Shown here one piece after another: positions 44,572 through 54,058 of a stretch of 64,000 bases of DNA. The notes under the pieces are model-generated. The model ran no database searches and was not told the origin of the DNA. It saw only the letters and a program-made list of their open reading frames with translations. Numbering within the stretch: the stretch's first letter is position 1; every line of letters begins with the position of its first letter. A program made the translations under genes and the position numbers. Origin of the DNA: Pyxidicoccus xibeiensis (lineage in GTDB: Bacteria; Myxococcota; Myxococcia; Myxococcales; Myxococcaceae); NCBI RefSeq assembly GCF_024198175.1, contig NZ_JAJVKV010000007.1:62001-126000 (forward strand), given 5' to 3'.

Positions 44572-45294
44572 ATGAACGACACCTACTATGCAGGCTGTTA
44601 CTGGTCCCTCCGTCATGAGCCCGTTGAGACCTGTGCGCGACGTGCGGAGGACTTTTTTCGGCGAATCAGCCCGCTGGAGCCCACCTGGAACCAGTGGCAT
44701 GAGCCGGGGAGCTCCTTTGCAAAGGCGCGTAAACTTCAAGTCTCCACGGATGAAGCATCCTTCCTGAGGATATTCAGAAAGAAGAAGAACAGGATTGCTG
44801 ACGATCAATTTCTATTCTGGCTATGGGCCGGCGACAATCCCAAGGAGACATCTGGCGTCAATGGCTCCTGTGGCTCGGGCGACCCCTGGGCTAGCCTCTG
44901 CTGCGTGCTCAGTCCCCCAAGTAGAGGAGCCGTGGCAGAACGGGTCCTGACCGCGCCTGTCATGGCTGAAGTGGTGCGCGCCATGGCCCTGGCTTGGGAC
45001 CCGGAATGCGCAGTGGCGACGTCTCACCTGCACCGAGAAATAATCGTGCAGCGCCCCCACCCAGGCACCTTCACAGGCTGGCTCACCTACTTCTCCCGCC
45101 AGCGAGGCACGGTGCCCCCGCTCCCCGCCCCCGTGCGCATCGAGCCCGTGGAGGACAGGGGCACCCTCATCATCCTCACCCCCGAGCGCTTCACCGCCGC
45201 CAACCCGGAGCACGTCGCCCTCGCCGCCCGGGTCCAGGAGCTGCTCGACCGTGCGGGCCTGCTCCGCCCCCTGCAACAACCCGTGGCGAAGTAG
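44572..45294 (+). CDS. Imm52-family immunity protein
   Basis: 240 residues from ATG 44572. The opening YYAGCYWSLRHEPVETCARRAEDFFRRISPLEPTW is the pattern I associate with Imm52, the usual partner of Tox-REase-5. A cytosolic protein with no signal. It should bind the toxin's nuclease domain and block it. The DNA coding the first ~85 residues (44570-44830) is clearly poorer in GC than its neighbours and uses more A/T-ending codons, whereas the 3' half returns to normal, consistent with horizontal spread of the toxin/immunity module. Only 10 bp separate it from the toxin stop. Confidence 0.8.
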   Translation: MNDTYYAGCYWSLRHEPVETCARRAEDFFRRISPLEPTWNQWHEPGSSFAKARKLQVSTDEASFLRIFRKKKNRIADDQFLFWLWAGDNPKETSGVNGSCGSGDPWASLCCVLSPPSRGAVAERVLTAPVMAEVVRAMALAWDPECAVATSHLHREIIVQRPHPGTFTGWLTYFSRQRGTVPPLPAPVRIEPVEDRGTLIILTPERFTAANPEHVALAARVQELLDRAGLLRPLQQPVAK

Positions 45295-45413
45295 GGCGGG
45301 AGCCACGCCCCCGCCCCTCACCGCTTCAGCCCCTCAGCACCCCGGACCCGAAATCTGGGACGCCTCGCAGCCGAGCAAGCCGCCGCCCTGGATGGGAATG
45401 AGCGTCACCGCCC

Positions 45414-45866
45414 TCAATGTGGCGCCGGAGGAGGCGGCGGCTCACTCCGCTCCGGCTGGGAGACGGACTTCTCCACGTGCTTGCGCATCAGGCGCCGCGT
45501 CTCCATCTCCTCCTCCTCCGTCTTCTGGCGCCGCCGCACCAGGCCCTGCGTCTCATCCACGAACCAGAAGAGCACCCGGAAGAAGGCGGCGATGACGGTG
45601 ACCAGCAGCGAGGAGAGGAACCAGCTCAGGACGAGGCCCGGCCAGCCCTCCAGCACCACGTCGATGGCGTACGTGCCCGTGAGCGGCACCAGCGCGAAGG
45701 CGGCGTAGTGCGAGACGCAGTACGGGCAGGACACCAGGTAGCCCAGCCAGGAGTCCTTCCCTCCCAGCCGCTCCCGCACGGGGGCGAAGATGCGCTCCTT
45801 CGCGATGGTCTGCGACACCCCCATCACCACCGCCGAGACAGCCAGGAGCTGGAAGAGGTCCGCCAT
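45414..45866 (-). CDS. DUF1360-like membrane protein
   Basis: 150 residues from ATG 45866 (a GTG two codons upstream, 45872, is the alternative). Three hydrophobic segments: the N-terminal LFQLLAVSAVVMGVSQTI, YAAFALVPLTGTYAIDVV and LVLSWFLSSLLVTVIAAFFRVLF. Between the first two lies SCPYCVSHY, the Cys-pair signature of DUF1360. The C-terminal 40 residues are charged and helical, then Pro-rich. Function unknown. The 119 bp before it hold no feature that I can support. Confidence 0.78.
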   Translation of the reverse strand: MADLFQLLAVSAVVMGVSQTIAKERIFAPVRERLGGKDSWLGYLVSCPYCVSHYAAFALVPLTGTYAIDVVLEGWPGLVLSWFLSSLLVTVIAAFFRVLFWFVDETQGLVRRRQKTEEEEMETRRLMRKHVEKSVSQPERSEPPPPPAPH

Positions 45867-46097
45867 CCCCACAAGGTGGCGATGATGTGTGCGTCCCGGA
45901 ACGCCCGGCTGCCCTGCAAGAGCCCGTCCGCCTGCCTGTCCTCAACGGAGTCACTCGTCCCCGCCCCGCGTCGGCCGGTGGACAGTCGGAAGAGAGTTCG
46001 GAAAGGCCCCCTGTAAAAACGACCGGGTACCGGCCCTAAGCACCCTCGGCCTTCGATGCAAACCCGCGTATCGACTGGCCAACGGGGCTGATCCGCC

Positions 46098-46114
46098 TTG
46101 GCACGCGCATCGCA
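46098..46114 (+). promoter_or_regulatory. Candidate sigma-54 promoter before the sigma factor gene
   Basis: TTGGCACG, four bases, then TCGCA. This matches the -24/-12 consensus TGGCACG-N4-TTGC with one mismatch and the exact spacing. Transcription would start near 46126, about 57 bases before ATG 46183. The rest of the 45867-46182 gap shows no gene. Confidence 0.4.
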
Positions 46115-46182
46115 AAGGGCAACCCCCGTCCGAAGCAAATCGGTCCCCCGAAAGATTCGATCTCTTTTCCCCGAGAGACACC

Positions 46183-47070
46183 ATGCAGACCACCAACTCC
46201 TTCGCCTCCCCCGACTCGCTCTCCACGTACCTCTCGGAGATCAACCGCTACCCCCTGCTCACCCAGCCGCAGGAGCAGGAGCTGTCGCGGCGCTTCCGGG
46301 CGGGCGACCTGGCCGCCGGCCACCACCTGGTGACGGCCAACCTGCGCTTCGTGGTGAAGGTGGCCTACGAGTACCGCTCCTACGGCCTGAAGATGTCGGA
46401 CCTCATCCAGGAGGCGAACATCGGCCTGATGAAGGCCGTGCAGAAGTTCGACCCGGACAAGGGCATCCGCCTCATCTCCTACGCCGTCTGGTGGATTCGC
46501 GCGTACATCCAGAACTGCATCCTCAAGAACTGGAGCCTGGTGAAGCTCGGCACCACGCAGGCGCAGCGCCGGCTGTTCTTCAGCCTGGCCCGCACCCGCC
46601 GCGAGCTGGAGAAGCTGGGCGCCGGCGAGGGCAACATCGTCAACGCCGAGGAGATTGCCCGGAAGCTCAACGTGAAGGCCTCCGAGGTGCGCGAGATGGA
46701 GCAGCGCATGGGCGGCAGGGACCTCTCCCTGGACGCGCCCATGGGCGAGGACGGGGACGCCACGCACCTGGACTTCGTCGAGTCCGAGTCCGCCTCCCAG
46801 GCCGACGAGGTCGCCGACCGCCAGCAGGCCGACCTCACCCGCGAGCTCGTGCAGCGCGCCCTGCGCCGCCTGGACCCGCGCGAGCGCTTCATCATCGAGC
46901 AGCGCGTCATGGGTGACGCGGAGATGACGCTGAGCGAGCTGGGCGAGCACTTCGGCTTCTCCCGCGAGCGCGCCCGCCAGCTCGAGATTCGCGCCAAGGA
47001 CAAGCTGAAGGCCGCGCTCGCCACGCTGATGGCCGAGGCCGGCGTCGACGAGGCCACGCTCGCCGCGTAG
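46183..47070 (+). CDS. RpoH-type (sigma-32 family) RNA polymerase sigma factor
   Basis: 295 residues. Region 1.2/2: [85 protein letters not shown]. The sigma-32 box reads [18 protein letters not shown], which separates this family from RpoD. Region 4: [47 protein letters not shown]. It directs RNA polymerase to a stress or developmental regulon; myxobacteria have several such factors (SigB, SigC, SigD), and I cannot say which this is. ATG 46183 is preceded by a possible sigma-54 promoter; a strong terminator follows. Confidence 0.94.
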   Translation: MQTTNSFASPDSLSTYLSEINRYPLLTQPQEQELSRRFRAGDLAAGHHLVTANLRFVVKVAYEYRSYGLKMSDLIQEANIGLMKAVQKFDPDKGIRLISYAVWWIRAYIQNCILKNWSLVKLGTTQAQRRLFFSLARTRRELEKLGAGEGNIVNAEEIARKLNVKASEVREMEQRMGGRDLSLDAPMGEDGDATHLDFVESESASQADEVADRQQADLTRELVQRALRRLDPRERFIIEQRVMGDAEMTLSELGEHFGFSRERARQLEIRAKDKLKAALATLMAEAGVDEATLAA

Positions 47071-47096
47071 CCAGCCGTCTGCGACACGAAAAGTCC

Positions 47097-47135
47097 ACGA
47101 GCCAGGACGCCCATTCCACGGGAGTCCTGGCTCGT
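47097..47135. terminator. Bidirectional terminator between the sigma factor and chitinase genes
   Basis: ACGAGCCAGGAC pairs perfectly with GTCCTGGCTCGT (12 bp), and the 15-base loop has an inner CCC/GGG. It is followed on the plus strand by CGTGTTT and on the minus strand by TTTT (from GAAAAG at 47088-47093). Placed between convergent genes. Confidence 0.7.
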
Positions 47136-47157
47136 CGTGTTTCAGGGCGCCGGGAGG

Positions 47158-48579
47158 CTACAGCGCCTCCAGCCGGAACTGCTGGCAGTCGTTGTTGGAC
47201 CAGGTCCACTGCTGGAGGATGGTGCCGTCACCGCTGGTCCAGCAGTTGAGCACGTCCAGCGCCTTGCCGCTGTGCCGCGCCTCCAGCCGGTGATAGCCAT
47301 TGCCCAGCGACACGGCCCGGAACTGCTGGTTGGCGCCGCCGACATAGCCCCACTGATGGAGCCGCGCGCCGTCGGCGGTGCTCACCTCGGCGATGTCCAG
47401 CGCCTTGCCGCTGTAGCGGGAGATGAAGCGCACGTAACCGCTGTCGGTCGGCTCCATCACCCACTGCTGGCTGGTGCCGGAGTGGCAGGCCCACTGGTGG
47501 ATGGTGACGCCGTCGGCGGCGCTCGGACCGTCGATGTCCAGGCACTTCCCGGTCAGCTTGTTCACGATGCGGTACGCCGTGCCACCACCGGGGGGCTGCA
47601 GCACCTGGGCGATGGCGCTCAGCAGCGACGTCGCGCCCGTCGTGTCCTGGGTCAGCTCCCAGATCATCACGCCCCCGCCCTGCTGGAGCGCCAGCCGCGC
47701 CTTCGCCTGGATGGTGGGGATGCCGTTGTAATAGACGTCGCCGACGTTGTCCTTGTAGGGCGCCTGCGAATCCCACGCGACGAGCTGCGAGTAGGCGACG
47801 TAGGACGACGGGGAGCGGCCGTAGAACGGGACGCCCAGCACCGCCTTCGAGCGGGGCAGCCCGCGGCCCACCCAGTAGTTCAGCGACTGCACCGCCAGGT
47901 CATACGTCGAGTGGGGCTGCCCACCGTCGTAGGCCATGATGTTGATGAAGTCGAAGTCGGCGAACGACGACGTGGGGATGCCGCCACCGTAGTAGCCGTT
48001 GGCGACCACGGCCGCCGTGAGCAGCTTGCCCCGGCTGTGCATCGCCGCGCCCAGCTCGCGCGTCAGCGCCCCGAAGTTCGTCGAGGACGCGCCCGGGTCC
48101 GGGTACTCCCAGTCCAGGTCGACGCCGTCCAGCCCGGCCGCGTTGACGAAGTTCACCAGCGTGTTGACGAAGTTGGTGCGCGCACCGGCGTTGGCGGCCA
48201 TCTGCTCGAACGCGCTGTCATCGCCGTTGTTCCAGCCGCCCACCGCGATGAGCACCTTGACGCCGCGCGCGTGCGCCGCCTGCACCAGCGACCGCAAGCG
48301 GGCATCCCCGCTGCTCACCCCGGTGAGGCCGCCCTGCGCTGTGGGGAGCGCGAACGCGTAGTTGATGTGCGTCAGCTTGTCGTACTGGATGGCATTGACG
48401 TCACCGGCCCAGGTGGGGAAGTAGCCAACCACCCGCGTCGCGAGCGCCGGGGACTCCTGCTCCCCCAGCGACTCCGGGGACCCGGCCAGGTCCTCGGGTT
48501 GCCCGGAGCAGGCCAGCCGGGTGGCAAGACATGCGGCGCCGAACGTCAGGGACTTCCAATGCAAGGCATTGTGAGACAT
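47158..48579 (-). CDS. Secreted GH18 chitinase with C-terminal ricin-B lectin domain
   Basis: 473 residues from ATG 48579, with AAGGAG upstream. An N-terminal export signal (LTFGAACLATRLACSG) may be of lipoprotein type. GH18 barrel: VVGYFPTWAGDVNAIQYDKLTHINYAF, VLIAVGGWNNG, catalytic DxxDxDxE as LDGVDLDWEYP, and the late GVMIWELTQDTTG. From about residue 335 a ricin-B/CBM13 trefoil: GKCLDIDGPSAADGVTIHQW, GKALDIAEVSTADGARLHQW, GKALDVLNCWTSGDGTILQQW. It hydrolyses chitin or similar polymers outside the cell. It lies 29 bp downstream of the GH16 gene, likely one transcript. Confidence 0.93.
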   Translation of the reverse strand: MSHNALHWKSLTFGAACLATRLACSGQPEDLAGSPESLGEQESPALATRVVGYFPTWAGDVNAIQYDKLTHINYAFALPTAQGGLTGVSSGDARLRSLVQAAHARGVKVLIAVGGWNNGDDSAFEQMAANAGARTNFVNTLVNFVNAAGLDGVDLDWEYPDPGASSTNFGALTRELGAAMHSRGKLLTAAVVANGYYGGGIPTSSFADFDFINIMAYDGGQPHSTYDLAVQSLNYWVGRGLPRSKAVLGVPFYGRSPSSYVAYSQLVAWDSQAPYKDNVGDVYYNGIPTIQAKARLALQQGGGVMIWELTQDTTGATSLLSAIAQVLQPPGGGTAYRIVNKLTGKCLDIDGPSAADGVTIHQWACHSGTSQQWVMEPTDSGYVRFISRYSGKALDIAEVSTADGARLHQWGYVGGANQQFRAVSLGNGYHRLEARHSGKALDVLNCWTSGDGTILQQWTWSNNDCQQFRLEAL

Positions 48580-48608
48580 GGGGACTCCTTCCGGGTGGAT
48601 GAGGGGGA

Positions 48609-49871
48609 CTACCGCCACTGGTAGACGCGGACCCAGTCGACTTCCATCTGCTGCGGCGTCTGGCGGATGAGGTCCAGCGTGGACTGCGGCACGCCGTAGT
48701 AGGGCGTGCTCGCGCCATTGACGCCGAACGGATAGGTGCCGCCGACCGCCAGGTTCAGGATGATGTAGAACGGCTTGTCATACACCCAGGGGCCGTAGCG
48801 CTGGACCTCCGCGCGCGTCACCGTCTTCACCAGCACGCCGTCGATGAACCACTTGATGTCGGCGGTGGAGAACTCGGTGCGGTACACGTGCCAGTCGCTG
48901 ACGGGCGAGCTGGGGAAGAACTGGCCGTTGATGGGCGTGTTGCCGAAGTAGCCCGGGCCGTGCAGCGCGCCGGAGGTCCAGTTGGCGTAGCCGACGTTCT
49001 CCATGATGTCGAGCTCGCCGCAGTCGGGCCAGCCGACCTGGCCGATGTTGTTGCCGAGCAGCCAGAACGCCGGCCACAGCCCGGGGCCCACCGGCAGCTT
49101 GATGCGCGCCTCGATGCGGCCGTGGCCGAACTCCCGCAGGCCCGCGCTCTCCAGGCGGCCCGAGGTGAACGGGTAGCCGTTGTTCCACTCGTTGCGAGCG
49201 ATGAGCTTCAGCGTGCCGTTGCTGACCTGCACGTTGTTGGCCGAGCTGGTGTACTGCTGCTGCTCGTTGTTCACATGGACGCCGGTGTTGTGGAACCAGT
49301 TGGACGTGTTCACCCGGTCGCCGTCGAACTCGTCACTCCAGACCTGGGCCCAGCCGCCACCGCCGCCGCCCACGGAGCCCCAGGTGAACGACTCCCAGCA
49401 CCCGGCCGTCCCACGGCTGGCGTACAGCGGCGCGGAAGCCCCGCGGTCCAGGTCGGCGGACACGAACAGGTTGTTGCTCCGGGCCCGCAGGCCGATGGAG
49501 CCATTGCCGAAGTCCACCCACTGGAACCGCTCCCAGTCCTGGATGGTGGCGCGGTTGGCGACCAGCTGGCCGCCGAGGTTCGTATCGGCGGACACATACA
49601 GCCCGGAGCCGCTGGCCCGCAGGGCGATGGTGCCACCGCCGGCATCGACGACCTGGAACTGCTCCCAGCCCTGCACCGTCCCCCGGTTCGCCACCAGGGG
49701 CGCCGTGGCGCCCAGGTTCTGGTCCGCGGAGACGTACTGCTGCGTCGAACAGGCCCGCAGCCAGATGTTCTGCCCGATGGGCTGCGCCACGGCCTGGGCG
49801 CTCAACAACAGACTGCCTACCGCGAGCGCCAGCGCCCAGCGGCCCGGCGCCGTCTTTGTAGACTCAACCAT
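48609..49871 (-). CDS. Secreted GH16 beta-glucanase with N-terminal beta-trefoil
   Basis: 420 residues with signal peptide (WALALAVGSLLLSAQAVAQ). Residues ~33-170 form three fascin-like trefoil repeats (IWLRACSTQQYVSADQNLGA, IALRASGSGLYVSADTNLGG, IGLRARSNNLFVSADLDRGA). A Gly-rich linker leads to the GH16 domain: WSDEFDGDRVNTSNW, catalytic ELDIME (ExDxxE), and the closing PQQMEVDWVRVYQW. It likely cleaves beta-1,3 or mixed glucans of fungal or algal walls. GGAGGAG before ATG 49871. First gene of the glucanase-chitinase pair. Confidence 0.92.
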   Translation of the reverse strand: MVESTKTAPGRWALALAVGSLLLSAQAVAQPIGQNIWLRACSTQQYVSADQNLGATAPLVANRGTVQGWEQFQVVDAGGGTIALRASGSGLYVSADTNLGGQLVANRATIQDWERFQWVDFGNGSIGLRARSNNLFVSADLDRGASAPLYASRGTAGCWESFTWGSVGGGGGGWAQVWSDEFDGDRVNTSNWFHNTGVHVNNEQQQYTSSANNVQVSNGTLKLIARNEWNNGYPFTSGRLESAGLREFGHGRIEARIKLPVGPGLWPAFWLLGNNIGQVGWPDCGELDIMENVGYANWTSGALHGPGYFGNTPINGQFFPSSPVSDWHVYRTEFSTADIKWFIDGVLVKTVTRAEVQRYGPWVYDKPFYIILNLAVGGTYPFGVNGASTPYYGVPQSTLDLIRQTPQQMEVDWVRVYQWR

Positions 49872-49953
49872 TTGCTCCTCCCCGTGAAAGCTGACGAACA
49901 GCTATCACGAGGAAAGCAGGTTTTGTCCACCTTTGTTCTTCGTCTGGAGAAAG

Positions 49954-51561
49954 TCAAGGAGGAGTGAAGAGTTCTGTATCCAGGAACGCCCAGCGCAGCA
50001 GAATCCACTGGCGCATGTAGGCGACCTCTTCGTCGAAGGTGGTGAAGTCCGTGCGGAAGGACCACAGGGGAAAGGCGCGATACGCGGCCTCCCAGCGCCG
50101 CGCATCCCGCCGTGCGCTCGGGCCAATCTCCTCGGCCATCGCATCCAGCCGCGCCTGGAGGAGCGCCGGGGCCACGTCCGTATAGAGGGCCGCCGACAGC
50201 CGCGCCCGGAGGGGCCCGGTGAAGGTGGGCTCGGACAGGATGCGCCCGAACATCCCGTTCTCCGCGCCCGAGTCCAGCGGCGCGGTGGGCCTCAGGCGCT
50301 GCGTCTTCCACGTCTGGCCGAAGGAGCCGTCCAGGTCCCACGGGATGTAGCGCCAGGGGCCGCCCTGGGGGTCGTGGTAGTGATAGGCATTCTTGATGTC
50401 CGAGTCGATGGCCACCAGCAGCGTGACGAAGGCCCACCAGTCCTCGTAGTCGCGCAGGCGGATGCGCTGGGGCCCCTGGGTCCGGAAGTCCTCGTCACTG
50501 GCGGTGGCGACGAAGGTCACCAGGGCGTCCAGGTCATCGAACGCGCCCGGCTCGCCGGCCTCGGGCTTCCCGTCCTGCTTCTCGAAGCCCGCGTGGGGCG
50601 TGCGCTTGGGCACGCCATTGCCATCCACCAGCTTGAAGTTCGCCGCCCCCGTCTCCGCCTTGTAGAGGTTGCCATTCCGGCTCAGCCCCTGTGCGGCCAT
50701 CAGGTGTTTGTTGACGTGGTCGGCCACGGTGTAGAGCCCGTGGTAGGCCCCGTCGAGGAACACCACCGCGCTGAAGGTCTTCACCTGGAGGCTCTCCGGC
50801 GACAGCCGGCCCCACAGCTCGAAGCCCAGCCTGGCGCGGAGGTATGAATTGTCATTGAAGTTGTTGATGAGCACCAGCGAGCGCCGCTGCGTGAAGCCGT
50901 TGCCCAGCTCGGGCTCGCTGAAGGGGTCCTCTTCGGTGAACTTCACGGTGTAGCTGTTCTTCGGAAACGCCAGCGAGCTGCTGCCGCGCAGCTTCCCCTC
51001 CGCCACGTGCGCGTGGCCCCGGTAGGTGACGGTGATGGGGACGTGCGCGTCGGGGTTGAGCCGGGACGCCCCCTGGATGTGGAAGACGGGGAGCCCGTAC
51101 TCCTCGGTGTAGCGCGAGACGTCGACCACGGGGACGTTGCCCGGAGCCTCCCAGTTGTCCGCCACGCCAATCTTCACCGTGCCCGTCTCCTTGCCCGGCG
51201 CATGGAGCGTCAGTGTGTAAACGGCGGCCTGGTCCAGCCCCGGCGTCCACTGCAACGTGCCTGTGTGCTTGTCGTAGTGTGCGCCGGGCGGCAGCGGCTC
51301 GATGCCGAAGCCATTGCCCCGGACGCGCCGTCCGCTGGCACAGGTGAGCGTCAGCGTGAGGGGCTCACCCTCCTTCAGCCAGTGCGGCCCTCCCGCGGTC
51401 AGACCGCAGCGCGGCTCCTCTTGCTCGTCGTGCTCGGGCGCCGCGGCCCGTCGGACGGAGGAGCCGGGCTCCACGGGCACTCGGTCCTCGTGTCCTCCAC
51501 ACCCGGACACACCCAGCAGCAGGATGGTCACCATCCCGCCCACCACGCTCGTTCGCACCAT
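49954..51561 (-). CDS. CotH-type spore-coat-kinase-like lipoprotein
   Basis: 535 residues. Lipobox LLGVSGC gives a lipoprotein. An Ig-like region (CGLTAGGPHWLKEGEPLTLTL to VYTLTLHAPG) precedes the CotH domain: LPVFHIQGASRLNPDAHVPITVTYRG, LRGSSSLAFPKNSYTVKF (Lys site), GLYTVADHVNKHLM, GNLYKAETG and YIPWDLDGSFG (metal-binding DxD type). CotH proteins phosphorylate secreted proteins. It lies 82 bp upstream of the glucanase gene on the same strand. Confidence 0.88.
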   Translation of the reverse strand: MVRTSVVGGMVTILLLGVSGCGGHEDRVPVEPGSSVRRAAAPEHDEQEEPRCGLTAGGPHWLKEGEPLTLTLTCASGRRVRGNGFGIEPLPPGAHYDKHTGTLQWTPGLDQAAVYTLTLHAPGKETGTVKIGVADNWEAPGNVPVVDVSRYTEEYGLPVFHIQGASRLNPDAHVPITVTYRGHAHVAEGKLRGSSSLAFPKNSYTVKFTEEDPFSEPELGNGFTQRRSLVLINNFNDNSYLRARLGFELWGRLSPESLQVKTFSAVVFLDGAYHGLYTVADHVNKHLMAAQGLSRNGNLYKAETGAANFKLVDGNGVPKRTPHAGFEKQDGKPEAGEPGAFDDLDALVTFVATASDEDFRTQGPQRIRLRDYEDWWAFVTLLVAIDSDIKNAYHYHDPQGGPWRYIPWDLDGSFGQTWKTQRLRPTAPLDSGAENGMFGRILSEPTFTGPLRARLSAALYTDVAPALLQARLDAMAEEIGPSARRDARRWEAAYRAFPLWSFRTDFTTFDEEVAYMRQWILLRWAFLDTELFTPP

Positions 51562-51666
51562 GAAGTCCCTCCCAGGGGACGGGAGGGTGGGAGTCCGCGC
51601 GCGTTCCAGCCATTGCCCCCTGGCGTGTCGGAGGTGTGTGGCCGAGCACAGGCCCGTCCCGCCGGC

Positions 51667-52491
51667 TCAGCGCCGGGACAGTCCGTACAGCGACATCACC
51701 AGCTGCTCGAAGGTACGCGAGGGCAGGAACGTCTTGGCCAGCAGGCTGATGCGCTGGGACAGGTGGCCCACCGTGTAGCGCACGCGCACGCGGCGGCTCT
51801 CCGTCAGCGTGAGCACCCTGCGCGCCACCGCTTCCGGCGGAACGCCCTCCCCTTCCTCGGTCTCCACCGCCTGCAGCACCTTCATGAAGGCCTCCCGGTA
51901 CGCGGAGCCGGCGCCGGACTGGCGGGACTTCACGCGGTTCTCCCGGACGCGCGTGCGCACGTCGCCGGGCTGCACCAGGGTGGCTTCGATTCCGAAGGGC
52001 GCCACCTCCTGGCGCAGGCTCTCCGTCAGCCCCTCCAACGCGAACTTGCTGGCGCTGTAGAGGCCCTGAAAGGGCAGCCCCGCCGCGCCGCCCAGCGAGC
52101 TGATGTTGACGATGAGGCCCGACTCCTGCGCGCGCATGGCCGGCAGCACCGCCTTGCACACGCGCAGCACGCCGAAGAAGTTGGTGTCCAGCTGCTGCCG
52201 CGCCTCCTCCACGGAGACGTCCTCCACCGCGCCCGCCAGGACGAAGCCCGCGTTGTTCACCACCACGTCGATGCGCCCCTCCGCCGCCAGCACCACCTCC
52301 ACCGCGCGCCGGACGGAGTCGTCACGCGTGACGTCCATCTCCAGCATCTTGTAGTGCTCGCCATCCGGCGCCGGCCTGCGACTGGTGCCGTACACCGTGT
52401 GGCCATTCCTACCCAACAGCTCCGCGCAGGCCTGACCGATTCCAGAGGATGCGCCGGTGATGAGAACCACCCTGCCACGTGAGTTGCTCAT
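51667..52491 (-). CDS. Short-chain dehydrogenase/reductase
   Basis: 274 residues. NAD(P)-binding TGASSGIG at about residue 12, NNAG at about 82, catalytic Ser in IVNISSLGG and YSASK (Tyr/Lys) at about 150. The PGDVRT motif fits the classical family. Two SDR cofactor-choice residues (GTSRRPA) suggest NADPH. Substrate unknown. CAGGAG precedes ATG 52491. The 249-bp gap to the MFS gene (52492-52740) is relatively AT-rich and holds nothing else that I can support. Confidence 0.93.
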   Translation of the reverse strand: MSNSRGRVVLITGASSGIGQACAELLGRNGHTVYGTSRRPAPDGEHYKMLEMDVTRDDSVRRAVEVVLAAEGRIDVVVNNAGFVLAGAVEDVSVEEARQQLDTNFFGVLRVCKAVLPAMRAQESGLIVNISSLGGAAGLPFQGLYSASKFALEGLTESLRQEVAPFGIEATLVQPGDVRTRVRENRVKSRQSGAGSAYREAFMKVLQAVETEEGEGVPPEAVARRVLTLTESRRVRVRYTVGHLSQRISLLAKTFLPSRTFEQLVMSLYGLSRR

Positions 52492-52740
52492 GCGTACTCC
52501 TGCTCAGGGGTGTTTCTTCTATTAACGCCCAGACTCCGGAACTTGTGGACTTATCCGACAGACGAACGAGCACGCCTGTCTGGCTCAATGCCAGCCCATT
52601 GAAGGTTTCCATTGGCGCTGGTGAAGGTTTGCGCGGGCGCTGAAAAACAGACGTCACCCATCCAACCTGACAGGGAGCGTCATGACGTTGCGTGCGTCAT
52701 TCCTTGCGCTGCGCGTCGGAGTGGGCGCGGCCGGACGCCG

Positions 52741-53988
52741 TCAGGTCCGCGCGGGCGCGGGAGGCGCCTTCTCTTCGGGGTGATGCCGGCGCAGCGCCGC
52801 GCCCACCAGCAGGCAGATGCCGGCGGCGATGACGCCACTGAGGAAGGGCGCCCCGGGGCTGACCCGCGAGTAGAGGAAGCCGCTCCACACCGGGCCCACC
52901 ACGCGCGCGAGGCCTCCCGCGGACTGGACGATGCCGAGCACGCCGCCCTGGAGCTCCGGCCCGGCGAGCGCGGAGGCGACCCCCGCGAGCACCGGCTGCA
53001 GCATCCCCATGCCCGTGCCCACCAGCACCATGGCCACCACCAGCAGCGCGGGGTGGCTCGCCAGCGCGATGCACGCCAGGCCCGCGCCCATGAGGAGGGC
53101 GCCCACCAGCACCAGCGTGGTGCCCTTCGCCACGCGCGTCATCCAGCCGATGGCGAAGGCCTGCAGCACGAAGGTCATCAGGCCCATCAGCGCGAACAGC
53201 CGCCCCACCTCGCGCTCGCCCCAGTCGAAGCGCGCCTGGGCCAGCAGGCCGAGCGACACCTGGAGGTTGGTGATGCCGATGAAGGTCAGGAAGAAGATGG
53301 CCAGCACCGGCGCGATGCCCGGCTGGGCCAGCGCCTGGGCGAGCGACACGCGCGGCCGCTCCGCGGGGGCCTGCGTGACGCCCTGCCCGTGACGGGGGTG
53401 GGTCTCCGGGAAGAGGAAGAAGACGCCCGCCAGCGCGGCCGTCGCGAGGAGTGCCGCCGCGAACGGTGGCGCCCAGGCGCCCAGCACATGCAGCTGGCTG
53501 CCGATGACGGGCCCCAGCACCATGCCCAGGCCGATGCCGGCGCCCACGCGGCCCATGCCCGCGGCCCGGGATTTGGCCTCCGTCACGTCCGCCACGGCGG
53601 CCTGGCACGCGGCCAGGTTGCCCGCGGTGGCCCCCGCGAGCAGCCGCGACGCGAAGAGCACCGGCAGGAAGCGCACCTGCGTGGCGTACGCGAAGAGGAA
53701 CATGGAGAGGGCGTTGCCCAGCAGGCTCAGCAGGATGACGGGGCGCCGCCCCACCCGGTCCGACAGCCTGCCGAGAATCGGCGTGGCGATGAGCTGCGCG
53801 GAGGAGAACAGGGCCAGCAGCACGCCCGCCGTCGTGGCCGAGCCGCCCATCGACTCCACGTAGAAGGGCAGCAGCGGGATGATGAGCCCGAAGCCCACCA
53901 GGTCCAGGAACACGGTGATGAAGACGAGCGCCCTCACCCGGCGCTGGACACTCAGGGACACGGCGGGGGGTGACAGAGGCACGGCCAT
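52741..53988 (-). CDS. MFS exporter, TetA-like (DHA1 class)
   Basis: 415 residues with 12 hydrophobic segments. Motif A GRLSDRVGRRPV lies between helices 2 and 3; motif C-like GAGIGLGMVLGPVIGS lies in helix 5, the antiporter mark. Opens with ALVFITVFLDLVGFGLIIPLLPFY, close to tetracycline/multidrug antiporters. It ends with a short charged tail. Exports a small molecule by proton antiport; substrate not evident. ATG 53988. Confidence 0.9.
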   Translation of the reverse strand: MAVPLSPPAVSLSVQRRVRALVFITVFLDLVGFGLIIPLLPFYVESMGGSATTAGVLLALFSSAQLIATPILGRLSDRVGRRPVILLSLLGNALSMFLFAYATQVRFLPVLFASRLLAGATAGNLAACQAAVADVTEAKSRAAGMGRVGAGIGLGMVLGPVIGSQLHVLGAWAPPFAAALLATAALAGVFFLFPETHPRHGQGVTQAPAERPRVSLAQALAQPGIAPVLAIFFLTFIGITNLQVSLGLLAQARFDWGEREVGRLFALMGLMTFVLQAFAIGWMTRVAKGTTLVLVGALLMGAGLACIALASHPALLVVAMVLVGTGMGMLQPVLAGVASALAGPELQGGVLGIVQSAGGLARVVGPVWSGFLYSRVSPGAPFLSGVIAAGICLLVGAALRRHHPEEKAPPAPART

Positions 53989-54058
53989 GGACCGGATGAT
54001 TCACGGTGCCGTGGGTCGGGGGAACCTGAATCGCCCGGGCGTCGACCGGAAGGCAGAA

